35,812 bases of DNA from Chryseobacterium pennae (GCF_003385515.1 NZ_QNVT01000042.1:1-35812), one strand, 5' to 3'; counted from the first letter of the stretch, positions 16,068 through 25,159 are shown. Translations and numbers: made by a program. Notes: generated from the letters alone by a model not told the origin.

Positions 16068-16559
16068 ATGAATTACGAATTACGAGAAATGCTTCCCAAT
16101 GATGAAGCAAGAGTATTGGAAATCTTCAGACAGGGAGTAGAAGGTGGTATTGCCACTTTGGAAACAGAAGTCCCCACAGCTGAAGCATGGAGTATGGAAT
16201 ATTTCAATGACTGCCGTTGGGTATTGGAAAACGAAAATAATGAAGTTGTAGGATGGTGTGCTCTTAAACCGGTAAGCAAAAGAGAAGCTTTCAAAGGAGT
16301 GGCAGAAGTAAGCATCTATTTCGATAATGAATATCAGGGAAAGGGATTGGGTTCAGTATTGCTTAAAAAGATAATTCTGGACAGTGAAGATCACGGATTC
16401 TGGACTTTACAGACCAATATCTTCTCCGAAAATGAAATGGCAATCAAATCTCACCAGAAAAACGGTTTCAGAATGGTAGGCGTGCGCAAAAAAATAGGAA
16501 AACTCAACGGTGAATGGAAAGATCTTGTTATGATGGAGAAAAGAAGCGAAACGATATAA
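16068..16559 (+). CDS. GNAT acetyltransferase, phosphinothricin/methionine-sulfoximine type
   Basis: A 163-residue cytoplasmic N-acetyltransferase. The acetyl-CoA pyrophosphate loop is Q90-GKGLG-S96 in EYQGKGLGSVLL. Other family words are GVEGGIATLETEVP near the N-terminus, CRWVLE-N, and FSENEMAIKSHQKNGFR near the C-terminus, which is the YncA/Pat (MnaT) subfamily pattern. Members acetylate L-methionine sulfoximine/sulfone or phosphinothricin-like amino acids; the true substrate here is not known. The gene starts five bases after DUF421. Confidence 0.85.
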   Translation: MNYELREMLPNDEARVLEIFRQGVEGGIATLETEVPTAEAWSMEYFNDCRWVLENENNEVVGWCALKPVSKREAFKGVAEVSIYFDNEYQGKGLGSVLLKKIILDSEDHGFWTLQTNIFSENEMAIKSHQKNGFRMVGVRKKIGKLNGEWKDLVMMEKRSETI

Positions 16560-16678
16560 GAAGTAGTAAAGTTGAGAAAGTAATTTGTTCTCAACGATCA
16601 ACCTTCAACACAGAACTTCAAACCATTTGGCCTGAACCTTGTTATAGATTGTCCATTAAGTTGGAAAAAGTAGAAATA

Positions 16679-16864
16679 ATGAAAAATATATTTAAAATCA
16701 CAGGTGTTTTGTTACTGATGTCTATGTTTACATCCTGTGTAGCATATGATAATGGTGGTGGCTATCAGGCAAAGAAACTTCCTCCGGGGCAGGCTAAAAA
16801 AATATATGGCGGAAGTGCTAAAGATTATGCTCCTGGACAGGTAAAAAAGAGAAATGGGTACTAA
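16679..16864 (+). CDS. Short lipoprotein, first of a tandem pair
   Basis: A 61-residue lipoprotein: signal with FTSC lipobox (C20), then a Gly-rich turn and the motif LPPGQAKKIYGGSAKDYAPG followed by QVKK. Two copies of P-G-Q-x-K-K lie inside it. A longer reading frame open from 16514 would overlap the acetyltransferase gene; the ATG at 16679 gives the proper lipoprotein signal. Relatives in databases are often labelled quinol oxidase subunit 4, which I do not believe because there are no membrane helices. The next gene is a paralog that shares the upstream sequence too. Confidence 0.75.
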   Translation: MKNIFKITGVLLLMSMFTSCVAYDNGGGYQAKKLPPGQAKKIYGGSAKDYAPGQVKKRNGY

Positions 16865-16947
16865 AAAATAGGATGCAATAAAAATTAAATAAGTTTTTTG
16901 GCATTAACATTGATATATTTCGCTATTAAGTTTGAAAAAGTGAAATA

Positions 16948-17169
16948 ATGAAAAGTATGTTAAAAATTGCAGCAGCAGGTGTGATAGCACTGATGATATC
17001 GTCTTGTGTGGTTCATGAGAGAAGAGGAATGCCACCTGGTCATGCAAAAAGAGTATATGGTGGAAGTACAAGGTATTACGCACCCGGACATGTTAAAAAG
17101 GTATATATCTATGAAGATCGCGGCCATCATCACAGAGGAAGAGGCCACGGGCACGGGCATCACAGATAA
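16948..17169 (+). CDS. Short lipoprotein with histidine-rich tail, second of the pair
   Basis: A 73-residue lipoprotein: signal with ISSC lipobox (C20), then MPPGHAKRVYGGSTRYYAPG, aligned word for word with the previous protein. The new part is a C-terminal tail made almost wholly of His, Gly and Arg (HHHRGRGHGHGHHR), a likely metal-binding or cationic surface segment. Upstream sequence and spacing match those of the first copy (ATTAAGTTTGAAAAAGT versus ATTAAGTTGGAAAAAGT), so the duplication included the 5' region. A bidirectional terminator follows. Confidence 0.75.
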   Translation: MKSMLKIAAAGVIALMISSCVVHERRGMPPGHAKRVYGGSTRYYAPGHVKKVYIYEDRGHHHRGRGHGHGHHR

Positions 17170-17174
17170 AAATA

Positions 17175-17203
17175 AAAAAGCACTGAAAGTTTCAGTGCTT
17201 TTT
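17175..17203. terminator. Bidirectional terminator between convergent genes
   Basis: AAAAAGCACTGAAA / TTTCAGTGCTTTTT, a near-perfect palindrome with A and T runs on both flanks. It can stop the lipoprotein pair on the plus strand and DUF4286 on the minus strand. Confidence 0.9.
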
Positions 17204-17214
17204 GCTTTGTATGA

Positions 17215-17529
17215 TTACAGCCTCGATTTTTTCGGGTTCAGAAGTGTATCGAATATCAATACTTCCTGTCCGAATTTATTTTCAATCCTTTCCGCTATAT
17301 TTTTCAGTTCGCTTTCAAGAAAATCAGTTCTCAGGTCATCATTATCAAAGATCAACAGAAGGTTATAATTTTTTCCTTCATCAATATAATCACTATGAAC
17401 TTCAGATAGGATATACTTGTCAACATCCATCAGATTTTCGGTCATTAAAACCAGGGTTTCATCAATATAATTTTCCCATTCTTCCAGATTATTTTTCGTG
17501 CAGTGGAAAGTTATACTTAATACGCTCAT
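17215..17529 (-). CDS. DUF4286 family protein
   Basis: A 104-residue soluble protein of the DUF4286 family, beginning MSVLSITFHCTKNNLEEWEN and containing HSDYIDEGKNYNLLLIFDN and KFGQEVLIFDTLLNP. The family has a ferredoxin-like alpha/beta pattern and no known function. In Flavobacteriia a gene of this type often sits near unrelated housekeeping genes, so neighbours do not help. It diverges from gyrA. Confidence 0.85.
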   Translation of the reverse strand: MSVLSITFHCTKNNLEEWENYIDETLVLMTENLMDVDKYILSEVHSDYIDEGKNYNLLLIFDNDDLRTDFLESELKNIAERIENKFGQEVLIFDTLLNPKKSRL

Positions 17530-17676
17530 ATTTTAAGAATTTTTAAGATTTTTAGGACAAATTCTAGGACAAAAATCGGCATTTTTTTCGTAAATTAGCC
17601 CGTTAATAAAAATTGGAAATAAATAATTTTCAGACTTACAGCTAAAGGTCTGGCAATCATTATAATAAATTTGTTT

Positions 17677-20274
17677 ATGCAAAAAGAAGGAGAAAGACTG
17701 ATTCCTATCAACATTGTTGATGAAATGAAGTCGTCTTATATCGATTATTCGATGTCGGTTATCGTTTCAAGAGCGTTACCGGATGTAAGAGACGGCTTGA
17801 AACCCGTTCATAGAAGAGTACTTTATGGTATGTATGGACTAGGGGTTTTTTCGAATAGAAAATATTTAAAATCTGCGAGAATTGTTGGGGACGTGTTGGG
17901 TAAATATCACCCGCACGGAGACTCCTCTGTATATGACGCGATGGTGAGAATGGCTCAGGAATGGAGTTTACGTTATCCTCAGGTAGACGGACAGGGTAAC
18001 TTCGGTTCCATGGATGGTGACCCGCCAGCAGCAATGCGTTACACCGAAGCAAGACTGAAAAAAATCTCTGATGAGGTTCTTTCTGACCTTGACAAAGAAA
18101 CTGTTGATTTCCAGAATAACTTCGATGATAGTATGACGGAACCTACCGTAATGCCTACTAAGATTCCAAATCTTTTGGTAAACGGAGCTTCAGGTATTGC
18201 AGTAGGGATGGCAACCAATATGGCGCCACACAACCTGTCGGAATCTGTAGATGCAATCTGTGCTTATATTGATAACAAAGATGTAACCATCGATGAGTTG
18301 ATGCAGCATATTATTGCACCGGATTTCCCTACAGGAGGTATTATCTATGGATATGACGGAGTAAGGGATGCTTTCCATACAGGAAGAGGAAGAGTGGTGC
18401 TAAGAGCAAAGGTTAACTTTGAAGAAATTGGAAACAGAAATGCAATTATTGTAACAGAAGTTCCTTATCAGGTTAACAAGGCAGAAATGATCGCCAGAAC
18501 TGCAGAACTTGTTAAAGATGAGAAGATTCCCGGTATCCACGAGATCAGAGATGAATCAGACAGAAAAGGGCTTCGTGTTGTTTATGAATTGAAAAACGAT
18601 GCAATTCCAAATGTAGTTCTGAATCTTTTATACAAATATACAGCGCTTCAGACTTCTTTCAGCGTTAATAATATTGCGCTGGTACACGGAAGACCGGAGC
18701 AGTTGAACCTGAAAGACATCATTCATCACTTTGTAGAGCACAGACATGAGGTAATCGTAAGAAGAACTCAGTATGAACTTAAAAAAGCGAAGGAAAGAGC
18801 CCACATCCTTGAAGGATTCATGAAGGTGATTGGTACTCAGGATTCTCTTGATAGAGCAATTTCGATTATCCGTCACAGTGCAAACCCTCAGGCAGCAAAA
18901 GAAGGATTGATCGAAGCGTTTGAGCTTTCAGAAATCCAGGCTCAGGCGATTCTTGATCTTAGACTGGCACGTCTTACAGGAATGGAGCTTGATAAGATCC
19001 GTGACGAATATGATGCTATTATGAGAGAGATCGCTGATTTGGAAGATATCTTAGCTAATGAGACTAGAAGATTCCAGATTATTAAAGATGAGCTGATTGA
19101 AGTTAAAGAAAAATATGGTGACGAAAGAAGAACTGAAATTGATTATTCAGGAGGAGAAATGTCTATTGAAGATATTATTCCAAATGAATCTGTAGTTCTT
19201 ACAATTTCTCACGCAGGATATGTGAAGAGAACTTCACTTTCAGAATACAAAATTCAGAGTAGAGGTGGTGTAGGAAACAAAGCAGCAACAACAAGGGATT
19301 CTGACTTCCTTGAGTACATCGTTTCTGCAACGAATCACCAATACATGTTATTCTTTACAGAAAAAGGAAGATGTTACTGGTTAAGAGTATTTGAAATTCC
19401 GGAAGGCTCAAGAACAGCCAAAGGAAGAGCAGTACAAAACCTTATCAACATTGAGCCGGATGATAAGATCAAAGCGTATATCAGAACCAATAACCTTAAG
19501 GATTCCGAATATGTAAATCAAATGAGCGTTGTGATGGTAACTAAGAATGGTACAATCAAGAAAACATCATTGGAAGCGTATTCAAGACCAAGGGTAAATG
19601 GAGTAAATGCTATTGAGATTAGAGATAATGACCAATTATTAGGGGCTTACCTTACAAACGGGACTTCTCAGATCATGATTGCAACTAAAAATGGTAAATG
19701 TATCCGTTTCCCTGAAGAAAAAGTAAGAGAAGTAGGTAGAGGATCAATCGGGGTTCGTGGTATTGCCATGGAAGACAATGATGAAGCTATTGGTATGATT
19801 GTTGTAAATGACGTAGAGAACGAAACAGTACTTGTAGTATCTGAAAAAGGATACGGTAAGAGAACTGCAGTAGAAGACTACAGAATTACAAACAGAGGAG
19901 GAAAAGGTGTTATCACTCTAAACATTACCGAAAAAACAGGAAATCTGATTGCTATTCAAAACGTAACAGACGAAGATGGATTGATGATTATCAATAAATC
20001 CGGGGTTGCCATCAGAATGGGAATGGATGAAATGAGAGTAATGGGTAGAAACACCCAGGGAGTAAAACTGATCAACCTTAAGAAAAATGACGAAATTGCA
20101 GCGATTGCAAAAGTAGAAATGGATAAGGATGTAGAGGAGGATTCCGAAGAATTTAACGAAGCTGAAGGAGCTGAGGGAGAAGTTCAGGAAGGAACCGGAA
20201 CATTATTTGATAACCTGGAAGACGATAATACAGCATCTCAGGCTGACAATGAGAATTCAGACTCTGAAGAATAA
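17677..20274 (+). CDS. gyrA: DNA gyrase subunit A
   Basis: An 865-residue type II topoisomerase subunit that with GyrB introduces negative supercoils. The N-terminal catalytic domain has the active-site Tyr122 (AAMRYTEARL) next to R121, and the quinolone region G81-D-S83-S-V-Y-D87 has the same numbering as Escherichia coli. Ser83 and Asp87 are the drug-sensitive residues. The GyrA box is QSRGGVG (527-533), which separates GyrA from ParC. Six pinwheel repeats follow, and the C-terminus is strongly acidic (residues ~810-865). An in-frame TTG two codons upstream is less likely than the ATG at 17677. A TPR protein gene follows after 27 bases. Confidence 0.97.
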   Translation: MQKEGERLIPINIVDEMKSSYIDYSMSVIVSRALPDVRDGLKPVHRRVLYGMYGLGVFSNRKYLKSARIVGDVLGKYHPHGDSSVYDAMVRMAQEWSLRYPQVDGQGNFGSMDGDPPAAMRYTEARLKKISDEVLSDLDKETVDFQNNFDDSMTEPTVMPTKIPNLLVNGASGIAVGMATNMAPHNLSESVDAICAYIDNKDVTIDELMQHIIAPDFPTGGIIYGYDGVRDAFHTGRGRVVLRAKVNFEEIGNRNAIIVTEVPYQVNKAEMIARTAELVKDEKIPGIHEIRDESDRKGLRVVYELKNDAIPNVVLNLLYKYTALQTSFSVNNIALVHGRPEQLNLKDIIHHFVEHRHEVIVRRTQYELKKAKERAHILEGFMKVIGTQDSLDRAISIIRHSANPQAAKEGLIEAFELSEIQAQAILDLRLARLTGMELDKIRDEYDAIMREIADLEDILANETRRFQIIKDELIEVKEKYGDERRTEIDYSGGEMSIEDIIPNESVVLTISHAGYVKRTSLSEYKIQSRGGVGNKAATTRDSDFLEYIVSATNHQYMLFFTEKGRCYWLRVFEIPEGSRTAKGRAVQNLINIEPDDKIKAYIRTNNLKDSEYVNQMSVVMVTKNGTIKKTSLEAYSRPRVNGVNAIEIRDNDQLLGAYLTNGTSQIMIATKNGKCIRFPEEKVREVGRGSIGVRGIAMEDNDEAIGMIVVNDVENETVLVVSEKGYGKRTAVEDYRITNRGGKGVITLNITEKTGNLIAIQNVTDEDGLMIINKSGVAIRMGMDEMRVMGRNTQGVKLINLKKNDEIAAIAKVEMDKDVEEDSEEFNEAEGAEGEVQEGTGTLFDNLEDDNTASQADNENSDSEE

Positions 20275-20301
20275 ATATACAATTAATATAAAATAGTTAT
20301 T

Positions 20302-21327
20302 ATGAAGAAACTAATTTTAGGTATGGCTATCGTGGCATCTGCTTTGGTTTTCGGACAGAAGAAAGATGTGAACGCTCAGCTTCAGGAAGCTAATAAAGCA
20401 GCTATGGATGCATATAATGCAAAAAACTATGCAGCTGCGGCACCTAAGTTTGTAGAAGTTTATGACCTATTGAAGGCTAATGGTCAGGATAATAAATTAT
20501 ATATGTATTATGCCGGACTTAGCCAGGCGTTAGCTAATAACAGTGATGCAGCAATCAAAATATATTCTGATCTGGTAAATTCCGGATTTACAGGAGTAGA
20601 AACTACTTATACTGCAAAAGAAAAGAAAAGTGGGCAGGTAGTAAACCTTGATAAAGCTACTTGGGAACTTATGAAAAAAAGTTCTGATTACTCAGATTTC
20701 AAAACTGAACAGTCAAAAGGGGTAGAAGAAGATTTATATGAAACTTTAGCTTCATTATATCTTAACGCTAAAAAACCAAATGAAGCTCTTGTAGTTATCG
20801 AGAAAGGATTAGCTAAATATCCTAATAATGCTAAGCTTAAAGAAAATCAGACCAATGCTTATCTTGCGTCAGGAAATACAGAGAAATTTGTTGCCGGTCT
20901 GAAAGAGCAATTAGCTAAGAATCCTAATGATGCAACAAACTGGTATAACCTTGGAGTAATGCAGGCAAAAACTCCGGCTACTGTAAATGATGCATTAGAG
21001 TCATTCAAAAAAGCAATTGAGCTTAAGCCAGATTTTGCTAACGCTTATCAAAACCTTGTTTATACAACAATTGGTGATGATTCTAAAATTGTAACTGAGA
21101 TCAATGCATTGAGAAAAGACAAGCCGGATGCAGCAACTAAGTTAATCGATGAGAGAAAAGCTAGATTTACTCAAGCTTTACCTTTTGCAGAAAGCTGGTA
21201 TAAAGCAGATCCTAAGAGTATCGATGCCGTTAGTACATTAAAAGAAATTTATGTAGTAACTAAAAACATGGATAAAGTGAAAGAAATGAAAGCTAAAGAA
21301 GCTGAGCTAAGCGCAGCAGCAAAGTAA
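20302..21327 (+). CDS. Exported tetratricopeptide-repeat protein
   Basis: A 341-residue protein with a signal peptide (MKKLILGMAIVASALVFGQ, cleaved near FGQ). TPR units are visible around residues 32-95 (AYNAKNYAAAAPKFVEVYDL), 145-180 (LYLNAKKPNEALVVIEKGL) and 210-255 (WYNLGVMQAKTPATVNDALE). It probably serves as a periplasmic or outer-membrane scaffold; the partner is unknown. It follows gyrA by 27 bases with no terminator between, so the two may be co-transcribed. A strong terminator ends it. Confidence 0.85.
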   Translation: MKKLILGMAIVASALVFGQKKDVNAQLQEANKAAMDAYNAKNYAAAAPKFVEVYDLLKANGQDNKLYMYYAGLSQALANNSDAAIKIYSDLVNSGFTGVETTYTAKEKKSGQVVNLDKATWELMKKSSDYSDFKTEQSKGVEEDLYETLASLYLNAKKPNEALVVIEKGLAKYPNNAKLKENQTNAYLASGNTEKFVAGLKEQLAKNPNDATNWYNLGVMQAKTPATVNDALESFKKAIELKPDFANAYQNLVYTTIGDDSKIVTEINALRKDKPDAATKLIDERKARFTQALPFAESWYKADPKSIDAVSTLKEIYVVTKNMDKVKEMKAKEAELSAAAK

Positions 21328-21348
21328 TCATTTAATAACTCAACAATA

Positions 21349-21378
21349 AAAAGCCGGAACATACATGTTCCGGCTTTT
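21349..21378 (+). terminator. Terminator after the gyrA-TPR unit
   Basis: AAAAGCCGGAACAT / ATGTTCCGGCTTTT, a perfect 14-bp stem with a 2-base apex that opens to a small loop, followed by GTTTTTAG. Confidence 0.9.
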
Positions 21379-21486
21379 GTTTTTAGCAAAAAGCAGGATT
21401 TATTGCTTGAAATATATCATTCAAAATTTCTCTTCTTTCTGAAGAGGATCAGTAAATTTCATCCCCGGAAATTCTCTGTAATTCCG

Positions 21487-21494
21487 TATCTTTG
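21487..21494 (+). promoter_or_regulatory. Candidate -7 element of the menB operon
   Basis: TATCTTTG matches TAnnTTTG, 18 bases before the menB ATG. No TTG box is seen at the usual distance. Confidence 0.4.
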
Positions 21495-21511
21495 AGAAAA
21501 ATTTTAACAAG

Positions 21512-22348
21512 ATGATTGAGTGGAAAACCGTTAAGGAATACGATGATATTACCTATAAAAAATATAATGGTGTAGCAAGAATTGCTTTCAACAGACCGGA
21601 AGTGCGTAATGCTTTCAGGCCAAAGACAACTTCAGAATTATATGATGCTTTTTATGATGCCTCTGAAGACCCTTCAATAGGCGTTGTTTTACTTTCAGGA
21701 GAAGGACCAAGTCCTAAAGACGGAGGTTGGGCTTTCTGCAGTGGAGGAGATCAAAGAGCAAGAGGTGATCAGGGGTATGTAGGAGAAGATGGAAGACACC
21801 GTTTAAATATTCTGGAAGTTCAGCGTCTGATCCGTTTTATGCCTAAAGTGGTAATTGCGGTAGTTCCGGGATGGGCTGTAGGTGGTGGACACTCACTTCA
21901 TGTTGTATGTGATCTTACTTTAGCAAGTGAAGAACATGCAATTTTCAAACAAACTGATGCTGATGTGACAAGCTTTGACGGTGGTTACGGATCTGCTTAC
22001 CTTGCAAAAATGGTAGGACAGAAAAAAGCCCGTGAAATCTTCTTTTTAGGAAGAAACTATTCTGCTCAGGAAGCTTTTGAAATGGGAATGGTAAACAAAG
22101 TAGTTCCACATGCAGAACTAGAAGATACTGCTTACGAGTGGGCTCAGGAAATTTTAGGAAAATCCCCAATGTCTATCAGAATGCTGAAGTTTGCAATGAA
22201 CCTTACAGACGACGGAATGGTTGGCCAGCAGGTATTTGCAGGAGAAGCAACCCGTTTAGCGTATATGACAGAAGAAGCTAAAGAGGGAAGAAATGCATTC
22301 CTTGAAAAAAGAAAACCGAATTTCGGAGACGATCAATGGATCTCATAA
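21512..22348 (+). CDS. menB: 1,4-Dihydroxy-2-naphthoyl-CoA synthase
   Basis: A 278-residue crotonase-fold enzyme that closes the second ring of menaquinone from o-succinylbenzoyl-CoA. Family marks: the A-pocket FCSGGDQ (76-81), the oxyanion-hole segment G120-WAVGGGHSLH-130, and D156 in SFDGGYGS, the DHNA-CoA synthase-specific residue pattern. Length fits the family. It is read before the WG-like gene and menA; menC, menD, menE and menF are not in the window. Bacteroidota respire with menaquinone, so the pathway is essential for electron transport. Confidence 0.95.
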   Translation: MIEWKTVKEYDDITYKKYNGVARIAFNRPEVRNAFRPKTTSELYDAFYDASEDPSIGVVLLSGEGPSPKDGGWAFCSGGDQRARGDQGYVGEDGRHRLNILEVQRLIRFMPKVVIAVVPGWAVGGGHSLHVVCDLTLASEEHAIFKQTDADVTSFDGGYGSAYLAKMVGQKKAREIFFLGRNYSAQEAFEMGMVNKVVPHAELEDTAYEWAQEILGKSPMSIRMLKFAMNLTDDGMVGQQVFAGEATRLAYMTEEAKEGRNAFLEKRKPNFGDDQWIS

Positions 22349-22374
22349 ATTCCGGGAAACTATTTTTGTAGGCT

Positions 22375-23733
22375 ATGGGAATCAGTAGGGAAGATCTTGA
22401 AAAAAATAGAGCAAGTAAAGAAAGAAGGAGGGAAAGTGAATTTCTTCTCTCTGTCGACTTTGAACAGTATTTGTCAGATCGCTATTTCTATGATAATCTT
22501 GATAAAGATTTCTCTTCGAAAGATTTTTTTCCACTGAATCCATTAAAACCCGAACACGAATGGTATCGTTTCAATATAAATGATCAGGAGTTTGAAGTAG
22601 GTAAAATGTCTTCTGAAGGTTATGATTCAAGATTTAGGAGTATTTATCTGACGGATACGAAGGCGATTTATCCTTGGAAATATAAAACCTGTTATGGGAT
22701 TTGTTCCGAAGAGAATAATAATATACTCATAATGCCTTATTTTGATTCGATACAGTTTTACAGCCTATTTAATGTTTTTGTTTGTAGAAACTCTTTTCAA
22801 GATCCTGTAAACTCGGAATCCTTATTAGGCCAGGTATATTATTTTGATGCGAAAGGAAGATTTATCAGGCAGGAAAAAGAACGTTATCTTAATTTATTTC
22901 CTCATGTTGCCGTTATTGATAATGAAGTAAAAGAAATAAAGCTGGATGGTTTCAATGTAGGTGAGGTATATCGATATGATTTGTTTGTTGTGTATATTAA
23001 AGGCTCTGGTGAAGCTGTAAAAACACAGACAGTGGATAATCATGGAAATTTTATTTTAGATAAAGCTTATCTTGATGTAGTAGTTTGCCCTGCTGAAGAA
23101 ACCATTTTTGCTATAGATGAAAATGAAATAATCTGTTTCGATACCAAAGGTGATAAGAAAAGAACCTATCCCGGTTTCAATCATATTGATGAAATTGGAG
23201 AGAATTGTCTCAGAGTTTATAATAAGTCAACAGATGAAGTAGGCTTTAGTCTTATCAATTTTGATGGAGAGCAGCTCTTGAAGCAGGTTTATGATTTTGT
23301 TGAAAAATGTTCAATGAGTCAAAAATATAAGTTTTTTCAGGGAAGCTGGTATCATTTTACAGGATATGAAAAAGAAGATCCTGAAATTGAAATTGTTCAG
23401 GCTAAACTGGATGAAATCCGATCAGATATATTGGTTTACAGTTTTCATCCCAATGGTAAATGGGGAATCATCAATGAAAATGAAGAAATTCTCATTCCAT
23501 GCGTATACGACTGGATTGAGGAAATAAGCGAAAATGTTTTTCTTTTAAATGAAGGTGGAAGACTGTTACGTTGTTCAAGATGTACCGATGAATGGGATGG
23601 GGATACTGTTGATGAATTGATTGTTTATGGTGGCAAGTGGTTTACTTACAGTTTATTGGGTATGAATCTCGAACCTACAGAAATAGAATATGATTCAAAT
23701 AATTTTATAAATTCAGTATATAAAATAGAATGA
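22375..23733 (+). CDS. WG-repeat-like protein of unknown function
   Basis: A 452-residue soluble protein without signal peptide or membrane helix. A WG-type repeat is clear near residue 362 (NGKWGIINENEEILIPCVYD), and weaker repeats with D-x-x-G-x-x-I/L-turns run from ~170 to 420. The N-terminal 30 residues are highly charged. WG repeats form beta-propeller-like binding surfaces; no function follows from that. The gene lies 26 bases after menB and its stop overlaps the menA start (ATGA), so it is made with the menaquinone enzymes. A link to menaquinone synthesis is not shown. Confidence 0.75.
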   Translation: MGISREDLEKNRASKERRRESEFLLSVDFEQYLSDRYFYDNLDKDFSSKDFFPLNPLKPEHEWYRFNINDQEFEVGKMSSEGYDSRFRSIYLTDTKAIYPWKYKTCYGICSEENNNILIMPYFDSIQFYSLFNVFVCRNSFQDPVNSESLLGQVYYFDAKGRFIRQEKERYLNLFPHVAVIDNEVKEIKLDGFNVGEVYRYDLFVVYIKGSGEAVKTQTVDNHGNFILDKAYLDVVVCPAEETIFAIDENEIICFDTKGDKKRTYPGFNHIDEIGENCLRVYNKSTDEVGFSLINFDGEQLLKQVYDFVEKCSMSQKYKFFQGSWYHFTGYEKEDPEIEIVQAKLDEIRSDILVYSFHPNGKWGIINENEEILIPCVYDWIEEISENVFLLNEGGRLLRCSRCTDEWDGDTVDELIVYGGKWFTYSLLGMNLEPTEIEYDSNNFINSVYKIE

Positions 23734-24659
23734 CAGATTGGATAAAAGCCGCAAGGCTAAGAACTTTACCGCTATCATTAAGCGGGATTATTATGGGAGC
23801 TTTCATCGCAAAATGGAGGCTGTACAGAGAAGGAGGAACATGGGACTGGAAGATTTTTGCTTTAGCCCTTTTGGTAACCCTTTTATATCAGATTTTATCA
23901 AATTATGCTAATGATTATGGCGATGGGGTAAAAGGAACTGATGCAAAAAGAATCAATGAAGCGGAAGCAAGAGCAGTAGCATCAGGGAAAATTACAGCTA
24001 AGCAGATGAAAAATGCAGTGATTCTTTTCTCAGCATTGTCATTTGTTGCTACCATTGCTTTGTTATACGTAGCTTTCATTCCGGATTATATGAATGAATT
24101 TTATATTTTCATCGGATTGGGTGTGGCCTGTATTTTGGCAGCCATCGGATATACAGTAGGGAAGAAGCCTTATGGGTATATGGGATTGGGAGATATCTTT
24201 GTATTTATTTTCTTCGGATTGGTTTCTGTATGCGGAAGTTATTTCCTGTTTACCAAAACATTCAGCTGGGATATGCTGTTGCCGGGAACTGCAATAGGAA
24301 TGATGAGTATGGCTGTTTTGAACCTGAATAATATGAGAGATATCGAAAGTGATAAGCTATCAGGAAAAAACAGTTTTGCATTGAGAATCGGATTCAAAAA
24401 TGCAATGATCTATGAAATGATCCTGTTAAATCTTCCATTGATATTGATCTTGGCTTTCCTGGGGATTAATGGATTCTTTGAGCAACAAAACTATTATGCT
24501 TTTATTGTGATGATCCTAATGTTTCCTTTGACGAAACTGAGAAGAAGCATCATGTCAGTAAAAGAGCCGAAAGAATTAGATCAGTATTTAAAGCAGGTAG
24601 GAATTATGACGTTTATAATGGCTATTCTTACGGCAGCCGGACTTAATTTATTTAACTAA
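23730..24659 (+). CDS. menA: 1,4-Dihydroxy-2-naphthoate polyprenyltransferase
   Basis: A 309-residue UbiA-family membrane enzyme that attaches the polyprenyl chain to DHNA, giving demethylmenaquinone. The first Asp-rich motif is N61-D-Y-G-D65-GVKGT-D71, and the second is MRDIESDKLSGK near 200. About eight to nine hydrophobic helices are seen. RTLPLSLSGIIMG at the N-terminus is typical of MenA. It overlaps the previous gene by four bases (ATGA), so translation is coupled, and is followed after 18 bases by an SRPBCC gene. Confidence 0.95.
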   Translation: MTDWIKAARLRTLPLSLSGIIMGAFIAKWRLYREGGTWDWKIFALALLVTLLYQILSNYANDYGDGVKGTDAKRINEAEARAVASGKITAKQMKNAVILFSALSFVATIALLYVAFIPDYMNEFYIFIGLGVACILAAIGYTVGKKPYGYMGLGDIFVFIFFGLVSVCGSYFLFTKTFSWDMLLPGTAIGMMSMAVLNLNNMRDIESDKLSGKNSFALRIGFKNAMIYEMILLNLPLILILAFLGINGFFEQQNYYAFIVMILMFPLTKLRRSIMSVKEPKELDQYLKQVGIMTFIMAILTAAGLNLFN

Positions 24660-24677
24660 ATCTAAAAATAGTATATC

Positions 24678-25124
24678 ATGAGTTCCAATGTCTATGTTGA
24701 AGCACAAATGCTTATCAGAAAACCGGTTGAAGATGTTTTTGAAGCATTCATCAATCCTGAATTAACCACTAATTTCTGGTTTACAAAATCTACCGGAAAA
24801 TTAGAAGAAGGGAAAACAGTAACCTGGGAATGGGAAATGTATGGGGTGAAAAACGTGGTAAACGTTCATCAGATTATTCCGAACCAACTGATTAAGACAG
24901 AATGGGGAGAAGCTTCTGTAAACGTAGACTATGAGTTTAAAACCATGGAAAATGGAACTCTTGTGATTATTAAGAGCTATGGATTCACTCAAACAGGTGA
25001 AGAGCTCCTAAGACAGGTTAATGATAATACAGGCGGTTTTACGACAGTTTTAGACGGTTGTAAAGCGTATCTGGAACATGGGATCAATCTGAGACTTATT
25101 GAAGATAAATTCCCATCGAAATAG
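24678..25124 (+). CDS. SRPBCC (AHSA1-type) protein
   Basis: A 148-residue single-domain protein with the AHSA1/START fold: RKPVEDVFEAFINPELTTNF at the N-terminus, TWEWEMYGVKNVV in the middle and the long C-terminal helix with TVLDGCKAYLEHGINL. These domains form a hydrophobic ligand cavity; no ligand can be assigned. It belongs to the menA transcription unit by spacing (18 bases). A large inverted repeat lies downstream. Confidence 0.85.
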   Translation: MSSNVYVEAQMLIRKPVEDVFEAFINPELTTNFWFTKSTGKLEEGKTVTWEWEMYGVKNVVNVHQIIPNQLIKTEWGEASVNVDYEFKTMENGTLVIIKSYGFTQTGEELLRQVNDNTGGFTTVLDGCKAYLEHGINLRLIEDKFPSK

Positions 25125-25159
25125 TTAAAGTAAATAAACAACGCTTTGCGTTTTTAAAC

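Noticed and set aside
16514..16678. Longer start for the first short lipoprotein
   Set aside because: It overlaps the acetyltransferase gene and puts 55 polar residues before an obvious lipoprotein signal.
17666..17673. TAAATTTG as a gyrA promoter
   Set aside because: It ends three bases before the ATG, so the transcript would start inside the gene.
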